Below, in pieces: positions 7,488-15,632 of a DNA stretch of 29,740 nt. Every line of letters starts with the position of its first letter. Within the stretch, counting starts at the first letter, position 1. The notes beneath the pieces are model-generated. The model did not search any database, was not told the DNA's origin, and saw only the letters and a list, made by a program, of their open reading frames with translations. Origin of the DNA: Geobacter sp. (GTDB lineage Bacteria > Desulfobacterota > Desulfuromonadia > Geobacterales > Geobacteraceae); assembly GCA_003499925.1 (NCBI GenBank), contig DNRQ01000016.1, positions 6,459 through 36,198 on the forward strand, given 5' to 3'. The position numbers and the translations under genes are program-made.

Positions 7488-10400
7488 TCATCTCACCACT
7501 CCGGCTGCGGTTCCGGTGAAGGTGCCGCTCGTGCCGCCGCTGGTACGACCGGCAGCCGTCCCCATGAACTGGATATTGCTGTTTCCCGCCACCACTCCGG
7601 TGCTCCCATTGTAGGAGAGTGTGGCGGACCACTTGCTGTTCGCGCTATCCCACTGGTTGATGCTGAAGGTCGGCGCTATGCCGGAGGTGGCGACTCCGAT
7701 GTCCGGCACCTGGACCAGGTTCACGCTGCCGGTCGGGAACGGGACGGAGTAGCTGCCGTTGATGTTGTCGGTGGCGAAGACCTGCGGCCGTCCACCGCTT
7801 ATCGGTGCGAAGAACCTGAGATCCTTGATGGTCACGTTGACGTTGCCGTTGCTGCCGTTGAAGTCGGCTTTACCCACCTCTACGGCCGGGATGTTCAGCT
7901 TCTGCAGTGCCGCCTGCCCTTCCACGGTGGCGGCAAGTCCCAAGAACTTGCTGGTTTCCAGCCAGATGCCGGAGGTCATGGCCTGCAGGCTCACGGGGTT
8001 GAAGGTGCCGACGGTCTCGCCTATGAAGATGCCGGTCATCGGGGTTGCCGCCTGCTGCGCGCTTAAGAGATCGTGCCAGCCGGCCCGGGTATCGGCACGC
8101 AGCTTGCCGGTGGCGGGGTCCCAGCTGTCCCCTGACATCATCCCCACCAGGCCGGTGTTGGCCGGGAAGGTATCCACGATGGCAAAATCCATGCTCCACG
8201 CAGTGTTGGCGGTCGGCGCGGCGCTGTAGGCGGCATACAGCCCGAATTGGCCGATCCCCCAGTCGGGTGTGGAGGTGATGAAGCTGCGGGTGAACTCGCC
8301 GGGCGCCGAGACGAGCGGTGACGGTGTGTCGCTGAAAACGAAAAAGGTGCCGCCGGTCGAGAAGGGGGTGGTTATGGTGCGGACGTTGCCTGAATTAAGG
8401 GTTGCCGCCGTAACTCCTCCGGTATCGTTTGCCAGCATGACCGGGAAGATGCTGCCGTCTGCCATCCAGAGGTTGCTCTCCGGATCGATGTTGCCGCTGA
8501 AGTTGCCGTGCAGGACGCCGGCATCGCCGTTAGGGGCTATGTAGAGGGCGTTCATGATGCCGTCGATGGCGGGAGTGCCGGGAGCGCCTCCTGTCGTGCT
8601 GACCCCTGCCACCAGGTGGCCCTGGTAGGCTCCGCCGTCGGCGGTCATGGCGGTGCCGCTCGGCAGGTCTTTGGACAGGATCGGTGCGCTCATCACGAAG
8701 TCCGTTTCAATGAGCGGCTCGTCGGGGGTGAAAAAGCCGATCGCCTTGAAATCGGAGGTGAGGGTCGGCGTGCTGCTCCACAGTGACATGCCGGCCATGA
8801 TCCCGTCGATACTGCCGTAGGAAGAGACGCCGCCGTTGAGGAAGCGGGTCAGCTGTGTCGTCGAGCCGCCGTTGATGGCGTTGAAGTAGGTGACGGGATG
8901 GGAAAGCCCTGCGGCGGTCCCGGTGAAGGTAGTGCCGTTGAAGCTGCCGGCCGCGATCCCGTCGAACTCGCTTCTGAACGAGGTGCCGGTCTCGCCGAGG
9001 GCGCTAATCGTGCCAAGCCAGGTGCCGGACCCGGTGGCGGGGCTGACACTCGAGATCTGCATGGTGCCGAGGATGGTGCTGCTTCCCGAGGTGGCACCAT
9101 TCATCAGCGAGAATCTCTGCTGCTGAAGCTCTCCGGTATAGCTGCCGCTCACGTTTTGGGCGATCCAGAGGGAAACGGGGTCATTGGCCTTGCGGCTATA
9201 GAAACTGACATCCCCGATTGTGACGCTCCCTGCGGCACTGGTCCCTGACAGGGTGAAGCTGTCCGGGCCTTTGAGGGTCGGGAACCCCAGCTCTGCGGCA
9301 AGGCTCGGGTCGGCCAGGAAACGGGACGGGTTGATGAATGATCCGACCGTTACCGCACCAAATGATGAGGTGTCGGGGTTGGAACTGCCGGTCAAGGTGC
9401 CGGTTAACAGTTTGATGCTCCCCGTGCTCAGTTCGCCCCAAACCCCGTCCGCAATTCCGCTGAGACTGCCGCCTGATTGCCAGTCCCCTACCGAGGCGAT
9501 CCTGATGTAGTGGTCGGTGCTGAAGCTGGAATCGGTGTTCAGGGTTCCCCATTGTGCATTGCTGATCAGGACGAACTGAGACGCGCTGTCGTTGTAAGTC
9601 CCGAACGATTCCCGGGTCCAGATGCCGAAGCTCGGGTCGGCACGCAGGTAGCCCAGGCGCAGTACGTCGCCCCGGTTGCTCATGCTGCTGGTGAGGTTGA
9701 GGTTGGCATCCATCATGAATCCTTCGCTCTCATTCCGAGCGCCGCCGAAGTCGGTATTGAGACCCGTGGCAGTATCAATGAGACCCGTAGCAGTGTCAAT
9801 GGCCGCGCTGGTAGCTGCGGTCGGGCCGGCAGTGCCACTTGTTGCGGTACTGGTACTGGTTCCATCGGGAATAGTTTCCAAGCCGGCACCGGCGACGCCA
9901 TCGGTTCCGAACTGGGTCAATGCCGGACCGGTCAACTCGACTATTGTGCTTCCGTTTGTGGAGTCCCACCAGTTGGCCGACAGTGAGCCGGGATCGATGG
10001 GGCTGATCGGGGTCATCTCCGTCAGGGTCAGGGTGCCGGTACCACTCAGGGCACCCGCCGTGATCGTGCCGGGGAGGGAGCCGTGCATGATCCCGATTTT
10101 GCCGTCCGGATCCAGGTAAAGTGCGTTGAGGATCGTTTCAGTCGCTCCTGTCCCGTCAAGCGACATGCCGCCGAAATAGCCGAAGTAGGCGCCTCCGTCG
10201 GCGGTGGTGTGGTTTGCCGTGCTGTTTGAGAACAGCCTGCCGAACCAGTAGTGGTTGGGCTGTTGCAGGGGAAGCGCCGGATAAACCCCGCTCAAGGTGG
10301 CCTGGGCGCTCCCCGTCCAAAGCGATGCGGTCCCGGAAAGGGTCGCGGCGAAGCCCGAATCGCTGATAATGGTCAACAGGTTCGAGTTCGGATCGATGAT

Positions 10401-11612
10401 CTCGTCACGCGACATCAGTTCCCCTGGCAATCGACTGATGAAGGCCGGTTCCGCCGGAGTAGGATCGGGATCAGGCGTCGGATCGGGCTCAGGTGTCGGA
10501 TCGGGCGTGGGGTCAGACGTTGAGTCGGGCGTTGAGTCGGGCGTCGGCCCCGGATCGGGCGTCGAATCGTGCTTCGGGGGATCGATCTCCGTCTCTCTTG
10601 CGTCGGTAACTGTGATGGTTGTGCTCGGGCTTGACGGATCTAGTGTCGAAAGTGTCGGCACCAGGGAGGCCACCGCGATATGGGGAAGCGGTCTTGCTCC
10701 CTCTTCCAGGGAAACGTCCAGCGCCGAAGCTGAATATACCGGATTTAAAAGGTCTGTTCCGCTGGTGTCAAAGGTGGAGCTATCGGTGGTCGAGGACGGT
10801 ATGCCGGCACCGTCTGTCGAGGTCAAGGTGCCGGATGCCGGGGTCCCCTCCTCTGAGGCGGAAGACGCGGTGGTTGCCGTCGTTGCCGAGGAGTCGCCGG
10901 AGGACGACCCGGACGAGTTGCCCGGTTCTCCTGAAGCAGCTCCCCCGTTTTCGGTCGCAGCGCCTTGGGTGGAAGCGGGGGTGACGTCGTCTCGGTGGCT
11001 GTTCAGTTCCCTCTCGGAAATGGGCCTTGGCGGTGTCGGCGCATTTCGCCTGGTGACCGTCGTGCCGGTTCCTGCCACCAGGGTCACCCCTTTCGACGGC
11101 ATGGCGAGGTTCGCGGTGTGCACGATCCCCTGCGTTACGGCGACCCCGGTGATGTTGTTCTGGTGATAGACATAGAACGAGGTGCCGCGGACTCCGGCGA
11201 TCGCGTTGGGGGTGCGGATCTCGAAGCTGCGCGGCGCGCTTCCGGCTGCCGCCGGGACTACGATCGCCTGCACCTTGCCGCGCGGCAGCCCGAGCTTGCG
11301 ATCGGAGGCCGAGTACTCGCCGACGTCGATGCGGCTGCGCTGGGCTATCTTGATCACGCTGCCGTCGTTGAAGGTGATCTCGGCCCGGGCATTGCTCTTG
11401 GTGCGGACGAAGTCACCTTTTTGCACCGAACCACCTTCCCTGGCGGCCACTGCCGGGAGTTGGCCGCCAGGCATGATGTCCACCGCGCCTTCGACACGGC
11501 TGAGCCTGCCGACCACCTCCGCCAGGGCGGCCCCGGTCAGGGTGAGCAGCATGAGCGGAAGCAAAAGCAATATCAGTAACGACTTGAAGCGACGAGATGC
11601 TGAGGGGATCAT
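7488..11612 (-). CDS. Large exported FecR-domain protein with duplicated C-terminal modules
   Basis: This 1374-residue protein has a signal peptide (1-31, ending GAALA), then a FecR domain (about 60-165) with the typical strings GDFVRTKSNARAEITFNDGS and TPNAIAGVRGTSFYV. A Ser/Thr/Gly-rich linker (200-340) and a Pro-Thr-Asp repeat (350-388) follow, then two large related modules. The repeat is shown by TADGGAY at 470 and 990, NALYL/NALYI at 496 and 1021, NVSGSY/NINGSY at 820 and 1283, and FTGTAAG near 896 and 1365. These beta-rich, Gly/Ser/Thr-rich modules look like an extracellular repeat protein. AGGAGG precedes the ATG. It starts nine bases after the TPR-barrel gene, so the two are one operon with, probably, the CHASE2 cyclase upstream. 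Unlike classical FecR there is no anti-sigma N-terminus and no sigma factor gene nearby. The role is unknown; surface sensing or adhesion is inference. Confidence 0.85.
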   Translation of the reverse strand: MIPSASRRFKSLLILLLLPLMLLTLTGAALAEVVGRLSRVEGAVDIMPGGQLPAVAAREGGSVQKGDFVRTKSNARAEITFNDGSVIKIAQRSRIDVGEYSASDRKLGLPRGKVQAIVVPAAAGSAPRSFEIRTPNAIAGVRGTSFYVYHQNNITGVAVTQGIVHTANLAMPSKGVTLVAGTGTTVTRRNAPTPPRPISERELNSHRDDVTPASTQGAATENGGAASGEPGNSSGSSSGDSSATTATTASSASEEGTPASGTLTSTDGAGIPSSTTDSSTFDTSGTDLLNPVYSASALDVSLEEGARPLPHIAVASLVPTLSTLDPSSPSTTITVTDARETEIDPPKHDSTPDPGPTPDSTPDSTSDPTPDPTPEPDPTPDPDPTPAEPAFISRLPGELMSRDEIIDPNSNLLTIISDSGFAATLSGTASLWTGSAQATLSGVYPALPLQQPNHYWFGRLFSNSTANHTTADGGAYFGYFGGMSLDGTGATETILNALYLDPDGKIGIMHGSLPGTITAGALSGTGTLTLTEMTPISPIDPGSLSANWWDSTNGSTIVELTGPALTQFGTDGVAGAGLETIPDGTSTSTATSGTAGPTAATSAAIDTATGLIDTATGLNTDFGGARNESEGFMMDANLNLTSSMSNRGDVLRLGYLRADPSFGIWTRESFGTYNDSASQFVLISNAQWGTLNTDSSFSTDHYIRIASVGDWQSGGSLSGIADGVWGELSTGSIKLLTGTLTGSSNPDTSSFGAVTVGSFINPSRFLADPSLAAELGFPTLKGPDSFTLSGTSAAGSVTIGDVSFYSRKANDPVSLWIAQNVSGSYTGELQQQRFSLMNGATSGSSTILGTMQISSVSPATGSGTWLGTISALGETGTSFRSEFDGIAAGSFNGTTFTGTAAGLSHPVTYFNAINGGSTTQLTRFLNGGVSSYGSIDGIMAGMSLWSSTPTLTSDFKAIGFFTPDEPLIETDFVMSAPILSKDLPSGTAMTADGGAYQGHLVAGVSTTGGAPGTPAIDGIMNALYIAPNGDAGVLHGNFSGNIDPESNLWMADGSIFPVMLANDTGGVTAATLNSGNVRTITTPFSTGGTFFVFSDTPSPLVSAPGEFTRSFITSTPDWGIGQFGLYAAYSAAPTANTAWSMDFAIVDTFPANTGLVGMMSGDSWDPATGKLRADTRAGWHDLLSAQQAATPMTGIFIGETVGTFNPVSLQAMTSGIWLETSKFLGLAATVEGQAALQKLNIPAVEVGKADFNGSNGNVNVTIKDLRFFAPISGGRPQVFATDNINGSYSVPFPTGSVNLVQVPDIGVATSGIAPTFSINQWDSANSKWSATLSYNGSTGVVAGNSNIQFMGTAAGRTSGGTSGTFTGTAAGVVR

Positions 11613-11621
11613 GTTGGCCTC

Positions 11622-13133
11622 CTAAAAACCGAGTTCCACGCCGGTGCTGAACGTGTTTCGGCTATAGCCGTACACCGGGATGTTCGAATGAGCTGTGGTA
11701 TGGGCGTACTGCGCGTTGATGGCGAAATTGGGGGTCAGGTTCCAACTGATGCCGGCCGTGCCGAACCAGGTGGTGTCGTTGCGCTTGATGTCGTTGAAGA
11801 GGGTGTTGGCGTTCAGGTAATCCTGCAGGGAAACCTCGCCGGAAAGGTTCAGTTTCACCGTCGCCGCCAGCGGGACCACGCCGTTTAGCGAGATGCGGTG
11901 GCCGCGGTTTTGCCAGTGGGACCCTTGCGCCGCGTCGTAGCTGAAGTCGTAGCGCAGTGCTGCCATGCCTCCCAGCTTCCCGTAGCTGAAGATGTGCCCC
12001 GCCGAGGCGCCGAAGATGTTGGAGTCGCGCTCCTCCTCGGCGACAAAGGGGTCGTTCAGCATGTCGCGCCGGGAGTAGGCGAGCGCCCCCTGCAGGATAT
12101 GCTGCGGGGCCGTCTGCCAGGACCAGGTGGGACGGGCGCTTAGCAGCTGTTGGTACTTCTCCTCCTTGAGCAGTACATGGCTGTAGTTGACCGGCAACGA
12201 CAGGGCCGAGCTGCCGAAGGCGTAACCGGGAATCAGCGTCAGGGAGTTGATCAGGGTGCTGGGGTTGTCGCCGCTGCCGTACTTGGTGCTTTGCAGCAGG
12301 TACTGCGCGTTGAAGATGGCGTTCCCCGAGAGCATCGGGCTGTAATCCAGTCGAAGAGTCCCCAGGAAGGCGTGGTCGCGCTGCCCGGTGGGATTGCCGA
12401 TCTGGGCCTGTGCCGCGGCATTGGACGGGTTGGAGATGGCGTTGTCGTCATAGAGGTAATTGAGCCCTAGCGCCAGGTGCCAGGTACGGTGGCTCTCGAT
12501 GATGCGGGTGAAGGACTGCTCGTACTCCTTGGCGTAGGAGGCCATCTCGGAATTGGGGTCTGCGGCGACCACGGCGCGCAGTGCGTCGCGGGCGCGGGAA
12601 AGTTTGCGGGAGCCGGCCATGACGATGGCGATCTGGAAATCGGCCGACTGGGTGAGCGCTGCATCGAGCTGCTTCGCCTTTTCGAAGGCGCGGAGGGCGT
12701 CATCGCTCTCCCCCCGGGCCGCCAGGATGATCCCCTTCAGAAAGGCGCTCCGGGCGGGCCTGACGCCGGCCTCTTCCGAGCGTTGCGCCCACACGAGGGC
12801 TTTGGCGTCGTCTCCGGTGAAATGCCAGGCGTCGGCCAGTTCCAGATAGGCGTCCAGCACGGGGGGCTTCAAGGTCGCCGCGTCGGTGAGATCCTTGATG
12901 GCGCCGGAGAGGTCGCCTCCCTGCTTGCGGGCCATTCCCAGGTAGAAGGCGGCAAGCGACGATTCCGGCTGTTCTGCGCGGGATTTTTCCAGCAGAACCA
13001 GCGCCTCCTCGAAATTCTCGGCCCGGTACTGGGCGATCCCTTGTTCAAGGGATGAACTCTCCGCCCTGGCAGGGGTGCCGCAGAACATGCAGGCGCCCAG
13101 GAGCAGTGCGGCGATGGAGATGAGTTTCTTCAC
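11622..13133 (-). CDS. Exported TPR protein with C-terminal outer-membrane beta-barrel
   Basis: This 503-residue protein starts at GTG with AAGGAGG six bases upstream. Residues 1-24 form a signal peptide (cleavage after ARA). Residues about 25-210 are tetratricopeptide repeats (for example AQYRAENFEEALVLLEKS). Residues about 215-503 alternate polar and aromatic residues as in a transmembrane beta-barrel and end in phenylalanine, the usual BamA recognition signal. The TPR part would sit in the periplasm and the barrel in the outer membrane. This layout resembles Slam/PgaA-like exporters in a general way, so it may transport or anchor the FecR protein encoded nine bases downstream. That function is inference. 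An upstream C/G-rich repeat separates it from the CHASE2 cyclase gene. Confidence 0.85.
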   Translation of the reverse strand: MKKLISIAALLLGACMFCGTPARAESSSLEQGIAQYRAENFEEALVLLEKSRAEQPESSLAAFYLGMARKQGGDLSGAIKDLTDAATLKPPVLDAYLELADAWHFTGDDAKALVWAQRSEEAGVRPARSAFLKGIILAARGESDDALRAFEKAKQLDAALTQSADFQIAIVMAGSRKLSRARDALRAVVAADPNSEMASYAKEYEQSFTRIIESHRTWHLALGLNYLYDDNAISNPSNAAAQAQIGNPTGQRDHAFLGTLRLDYSPMLSGNAIFNAQYLLQSTKYGSGDNPSTLINSLTLIPGYAFGSSALSLPVNYSHVLLKEEKYQQLLSARPTWSWQTAPQHILQGALAYSRRDMLNDPFVAEEERDSNIFGASAGHIFSYGKLGGMAALRYDFSYDAAQGSHWQNRGHRISLNGVVPLAATVKLNLSGEVSLQDYLNANTLFNDIKRNDTTWFGTAGISWNLTPNFAINAQYAHTTAHSNIPVYGYSRNTFSTGVELGF

Positions 13134-13186
13134 AAGTATCCTCCTTGCTGTGGTGTTGAACTCTTTATATGGCCTTTGCCCTACTC

Positions 13187-13289
13187 TCCTCCCCCCGGAG
13201 GGGGGAGGTCGGGAGGGGGGAAACAGCGGCTTCTTGCGAAGAACCGTCTGGGTTCCCCCTCCCTAGCCCTCCCCCTCCGGGGGAGGGGA
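13187..13289. repeat. Composite C/G-rich inverted repeat
   Basis: Arms of about 38 bases (13187-13224 and about 13251-13289) are imperfect inverted repeats. Each is itself a CCTCCCCC-GGAGGGGG hairpin, around a 26-base centre that can form TTCTT-gcg-AAGAA. It fills the 247-base gap between the cyclase and TPR-barrel genes. Confidence 0.7.
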
Positions 13290-13380
13290 CAATTTGTATG
13301 CGGATTGTTTCAGCGTTCAGCTAATCGCACTGCAACCTCACTCCCTCCTTTGACGACCGGGGGGATTTCACTCTCCGATG

Positions 13381-15348
13381 TTACTTCTCCGTCAGCCTGA
13401 GCGGCTCCAGTTCTGCGCACTCCGTGATGATGACCGGCGCGGCGGAGGCGGTCACCCGGTAAAGGGTGACCGCCTGCTGCTTCCCCTTGACGATCACCCG
13501 GCGCAGCCCGTTGATCTCCATGCCGTGCAGGGTCCCCGCATCGACCGCACTCCGCAGCTTGGCCACCGTCATCTCGGTTACCAGGATGTCGGCCCCGAAG
13601 CTGCGGGTCAGCGACTCCACCCGGGAGGCAAGGTTCACGTGATCGCCGATGACGGTGTAGTCCATCTTCTTGCCGTCGGCGCCGATGTTGCCGACGATCA
13701 CCTCGCCGGTGTTGATGCCGATGCCGCAGCAGAGTTTCGGCTTTCCTTCCCGGTCCCACTTGTCGTGCAGCTGCGCGAGCCTTGCCTGCATCTCCAGGGC
13801 GCAACGCACCGCCCGTTCGGCGTGGTCCTCGCTGAGAATCGGCGCATTCCAGAACACCATGACGGCGTCGCCGATGAACTTGTCCAGCGTCCCGCCACAT
13901 TTCAGTATCACGTCGGTCATGGCGCCCAGGTACTCGTTCAACAGGGCAACGACCTCTTCGGGTTCATGCTGCTCGGAGAACCCGGTAAAGCCCCTGATGT
14001 CCGAAAACAGCACCGTTATCTCGCGCTTCTCTCCGCCCAGCCGGGCCAGCTCCGGGTTCTTGATCAGCTCGTTCACAATGGTGGTGGTGACATAGCTTGA
14101 GAACATGGCCCGGATCCTTCGGGCGTGGCGTTCCTCGAAGGCGTAGTTCCAGGCGGTGACCGACATGAACATGCAGATGGCGTTGCCGAGCGGGCAGGCG
14201 AGGTTGACCCAGAGCCCCAGATGGTTGAAAAGCACCACTGCGCCGGCGCCGATGCAGACCATGCCGGCCAGGGCGGCGATGGCGCCCCAGACCAGCCGCA
14301 GGCGGCTCAAGGCGAGCGCCAGCAGCACCCCGGTTGATAGCAGAAAGCAGAGATCCTGGAGCGGGGTGGCCCTTGACAGCAAGCGGTTGTCCAGGATCGA
14401 TGCGGCAACCGTCGCCTGCTTCTCGACCCCCGGCATCACGGCGGTGAAAGGGGTCACCCTGAGGTCGAGCAGCCCGATGGCGGTAGCGCCGACGAAGACG
14501 ATCCGGTTCCCCAATTCCTTGACACCCGCCTTGTCGTCCAGGATGTCCGCGACCGAGATATGGCGCAGGGTCCCCCCGGGACCGTAATAGTTGATCGGCA
14601 TGCGCCCCCAGCGGTCCGTCGGGATCACGCTCTTGCCGAGAGCGATCGACCGGGTGGCCCGCACCTTCAGCTGCTCGGGCGGAATTCCTTTGAAGAAGGC
14701 GGCGCTGCGCAGCCCCAGCGACGGGTAGAGCAGGCCCTGATGACCGATCAGCAGCGCCTCCCAGCGCAGGGTCCCGTCGAAGTGGTCCGGCAGCATGGTG
14801 ATATGGGCCAGGGACATGGCGCTTTCCCTGAGTGGCCCGACCGGCAGGGTCGGCACGCCCCGGGACATGATCGGCGCGAAGCTCCGGTACAGACCGGCGT
14901 CCTCCACGCTGACCAGCGCCGATTGTTCCAGGATCGGGTCCGAGAGCGGCGCGCCCTCTCCCTCAAGATCGAAGGCGATGGGGAGGATCACGTTGCCGGC
15001 GTTGTCGATGGCCCGGCTCAGCAGGAGGTCGTTTTTTTCGCTCTCCGGCAGGATGACGTCGAAGGCGATCACCGCGGCATCGGCCCGGGCCAGTTTGTCC
15101 ACCAGGCGCGCCATGATCTCCCGGCTCCAGGGCCAGCGTCCGAGCCTGGCAAGGCTTTCCTCGTCAATGGCCGCTATCACGACCGTATCGGGCGCCGCAA
15201 CGATCCCGCGCGCATGGAGGCGGAAGTCGTACAGCTTGGCCTCGGTGATCTCCAGCGGGAGCGGGTTTCTGACCAGCAGCAGGCAGAAAACTGCGGTGAC
15301 CGCGCAGCCGATGACGAAGCGGATTGTGGCAGTACCGATGTCCTTCAT
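13381..15348 (-). CDS. CHASE2-domain transmembrane class III adenylate cyclase
   Basis: This 655-residue sensor enzyme makes cAMP from ATP. An N-terminal membrane helix (8-26) is followed by an extracytoplasmic CHASE2 domain (about 35-325, with YDFRLHARG and VVIAAIDEESLARLGRWPW). Three membrane helices (about 333-398) and a cytoplasmic class III cyclase domain (about 440-625) come next. The metal-binding aspartates are D450 (FSDIRGFTGF) and D494 (KFIGDAVM). Adenine is read by K490 and D563, and the transition-state residues N572 and R576 are in VNLASRVE, so the enzyme looks active and specific for ATP. GAGG precedes the ATG. CHASE2 cyclases commonly neighbour FecR-domain proteins, as here. 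It is probably the first gene of the unit with the TPR-barrel and FecR genes, although a 247-base gap with a repeat follows it. Confidence 0.93.
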   Translation of the reverse strand: MKDIGTATIRFVIGCAVTAVFCLLLVRNPLPLEITEAKLYDFRLHARGIVAAPDTVVIAAIDEESLARLGRWPWSREIMARLVDKLARADAAVIAFDVILPESEKNDLLLSRAIDNAGNVILPIAFDLEGEGAPLSDPILEQSALVSVEDAGLYRSFAPIMSRGVPTLPVGPLRESAMSLAHITMLPDHFDGTLRWEALLIGHQGLLYPSLGLRSAAFFKGIPPEQLKVRATRSIALGKSVIPTDRWGRMPINYYGPGGTLRHISVADILDDKAGVKELGNRIVFVGATAIGLLDLRVTPFTAVMPGVEKQATVAASILDNRLLSRATPLQDLCFLLSTGVLLALALSRLRLVWGAIAALAGMVCIGAGAVVLFNHLGLWVNLACPLGNAICMFMSVTAWNYAFEERHARRIRAMFSSYVTTTIVNELIKNPELARLGGEKREITVLFSDIRGFTGFSEQHEPEEVVALLNEYLGAMTDVILKCGGTLDKFIGDAVMVFWNAPILSEDHAERAVRCALEMQARLAQLHDKWDREGKPKLCCGIGINTGEVIVGNIGADGKKMDYTVIGDHVNLASRVESLTRSFGADILVTEMTVAKLRSAVDAGTLHGMEINGLRRVIVKGKQQAVTLYRVTASAAPVIITECAELEPLRLTEK

Positions 15349-15434
15349 GCTTCAGCCTCGTTACGGGTGCTTGTCGGATGGCTCCCTCGTCCCAGAAAGC
15401 TCTTAAGTACTGCAATAAAATGCCGAATATTTGT

Positions 15435-15462
15435 ACTATAGTTTTCGGAAATTGTGTTTGAA
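15435..15462 (-). promoter_or_regulatory. Possible promoter of the CHASE2 cyclase
   Basis: On the minus strand TTCAAA and TATAGT are separated by 16 bases in an AT-rich stretch of the divergent intergenic region, about 85 bases before the cyclase ATG. Confidence 0.4.
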
Positions 15463-15553
15463 ACTTTAAGGGAAGCTGCCCGTTTTAACATTACTGTATG
15501 TTAATTAGTCTTCTGTGATGCCCGAGTTCCCCTTTGATTTACAATGTTGACGA

Positions 15554-15583
15554 TTGACGAACCGGTACCGCTTTAGATAGTAT
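15554..15583 (+). promoter_or_regulatory. Possible promoter of the GAF-ATPase gene
   Basis: TTGACG and TAGTAT are separated by 18 bases, about 50 bases before the ATG at 15633. A small GC-rich hairpin (CCGGC-ctt-GCGCCGG, about 15600-15614) lies in the leader. Confidence 0.45.
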
Positions 15584-15632
15584 TATCCGTTTACATTTTC
15601 CGGCCTTGCGCCGGCTTGAGAAGGACCAACAA

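Noticed and set aside
9676..11625. Long plus-strand frames opposite the FecR gene (for example 10297-11166 with Gly-Ser repeats)
   Set aside because: They are antisense shadows; the Gly-Ser run is the complement of the Pro-Thr-Asp repeat.
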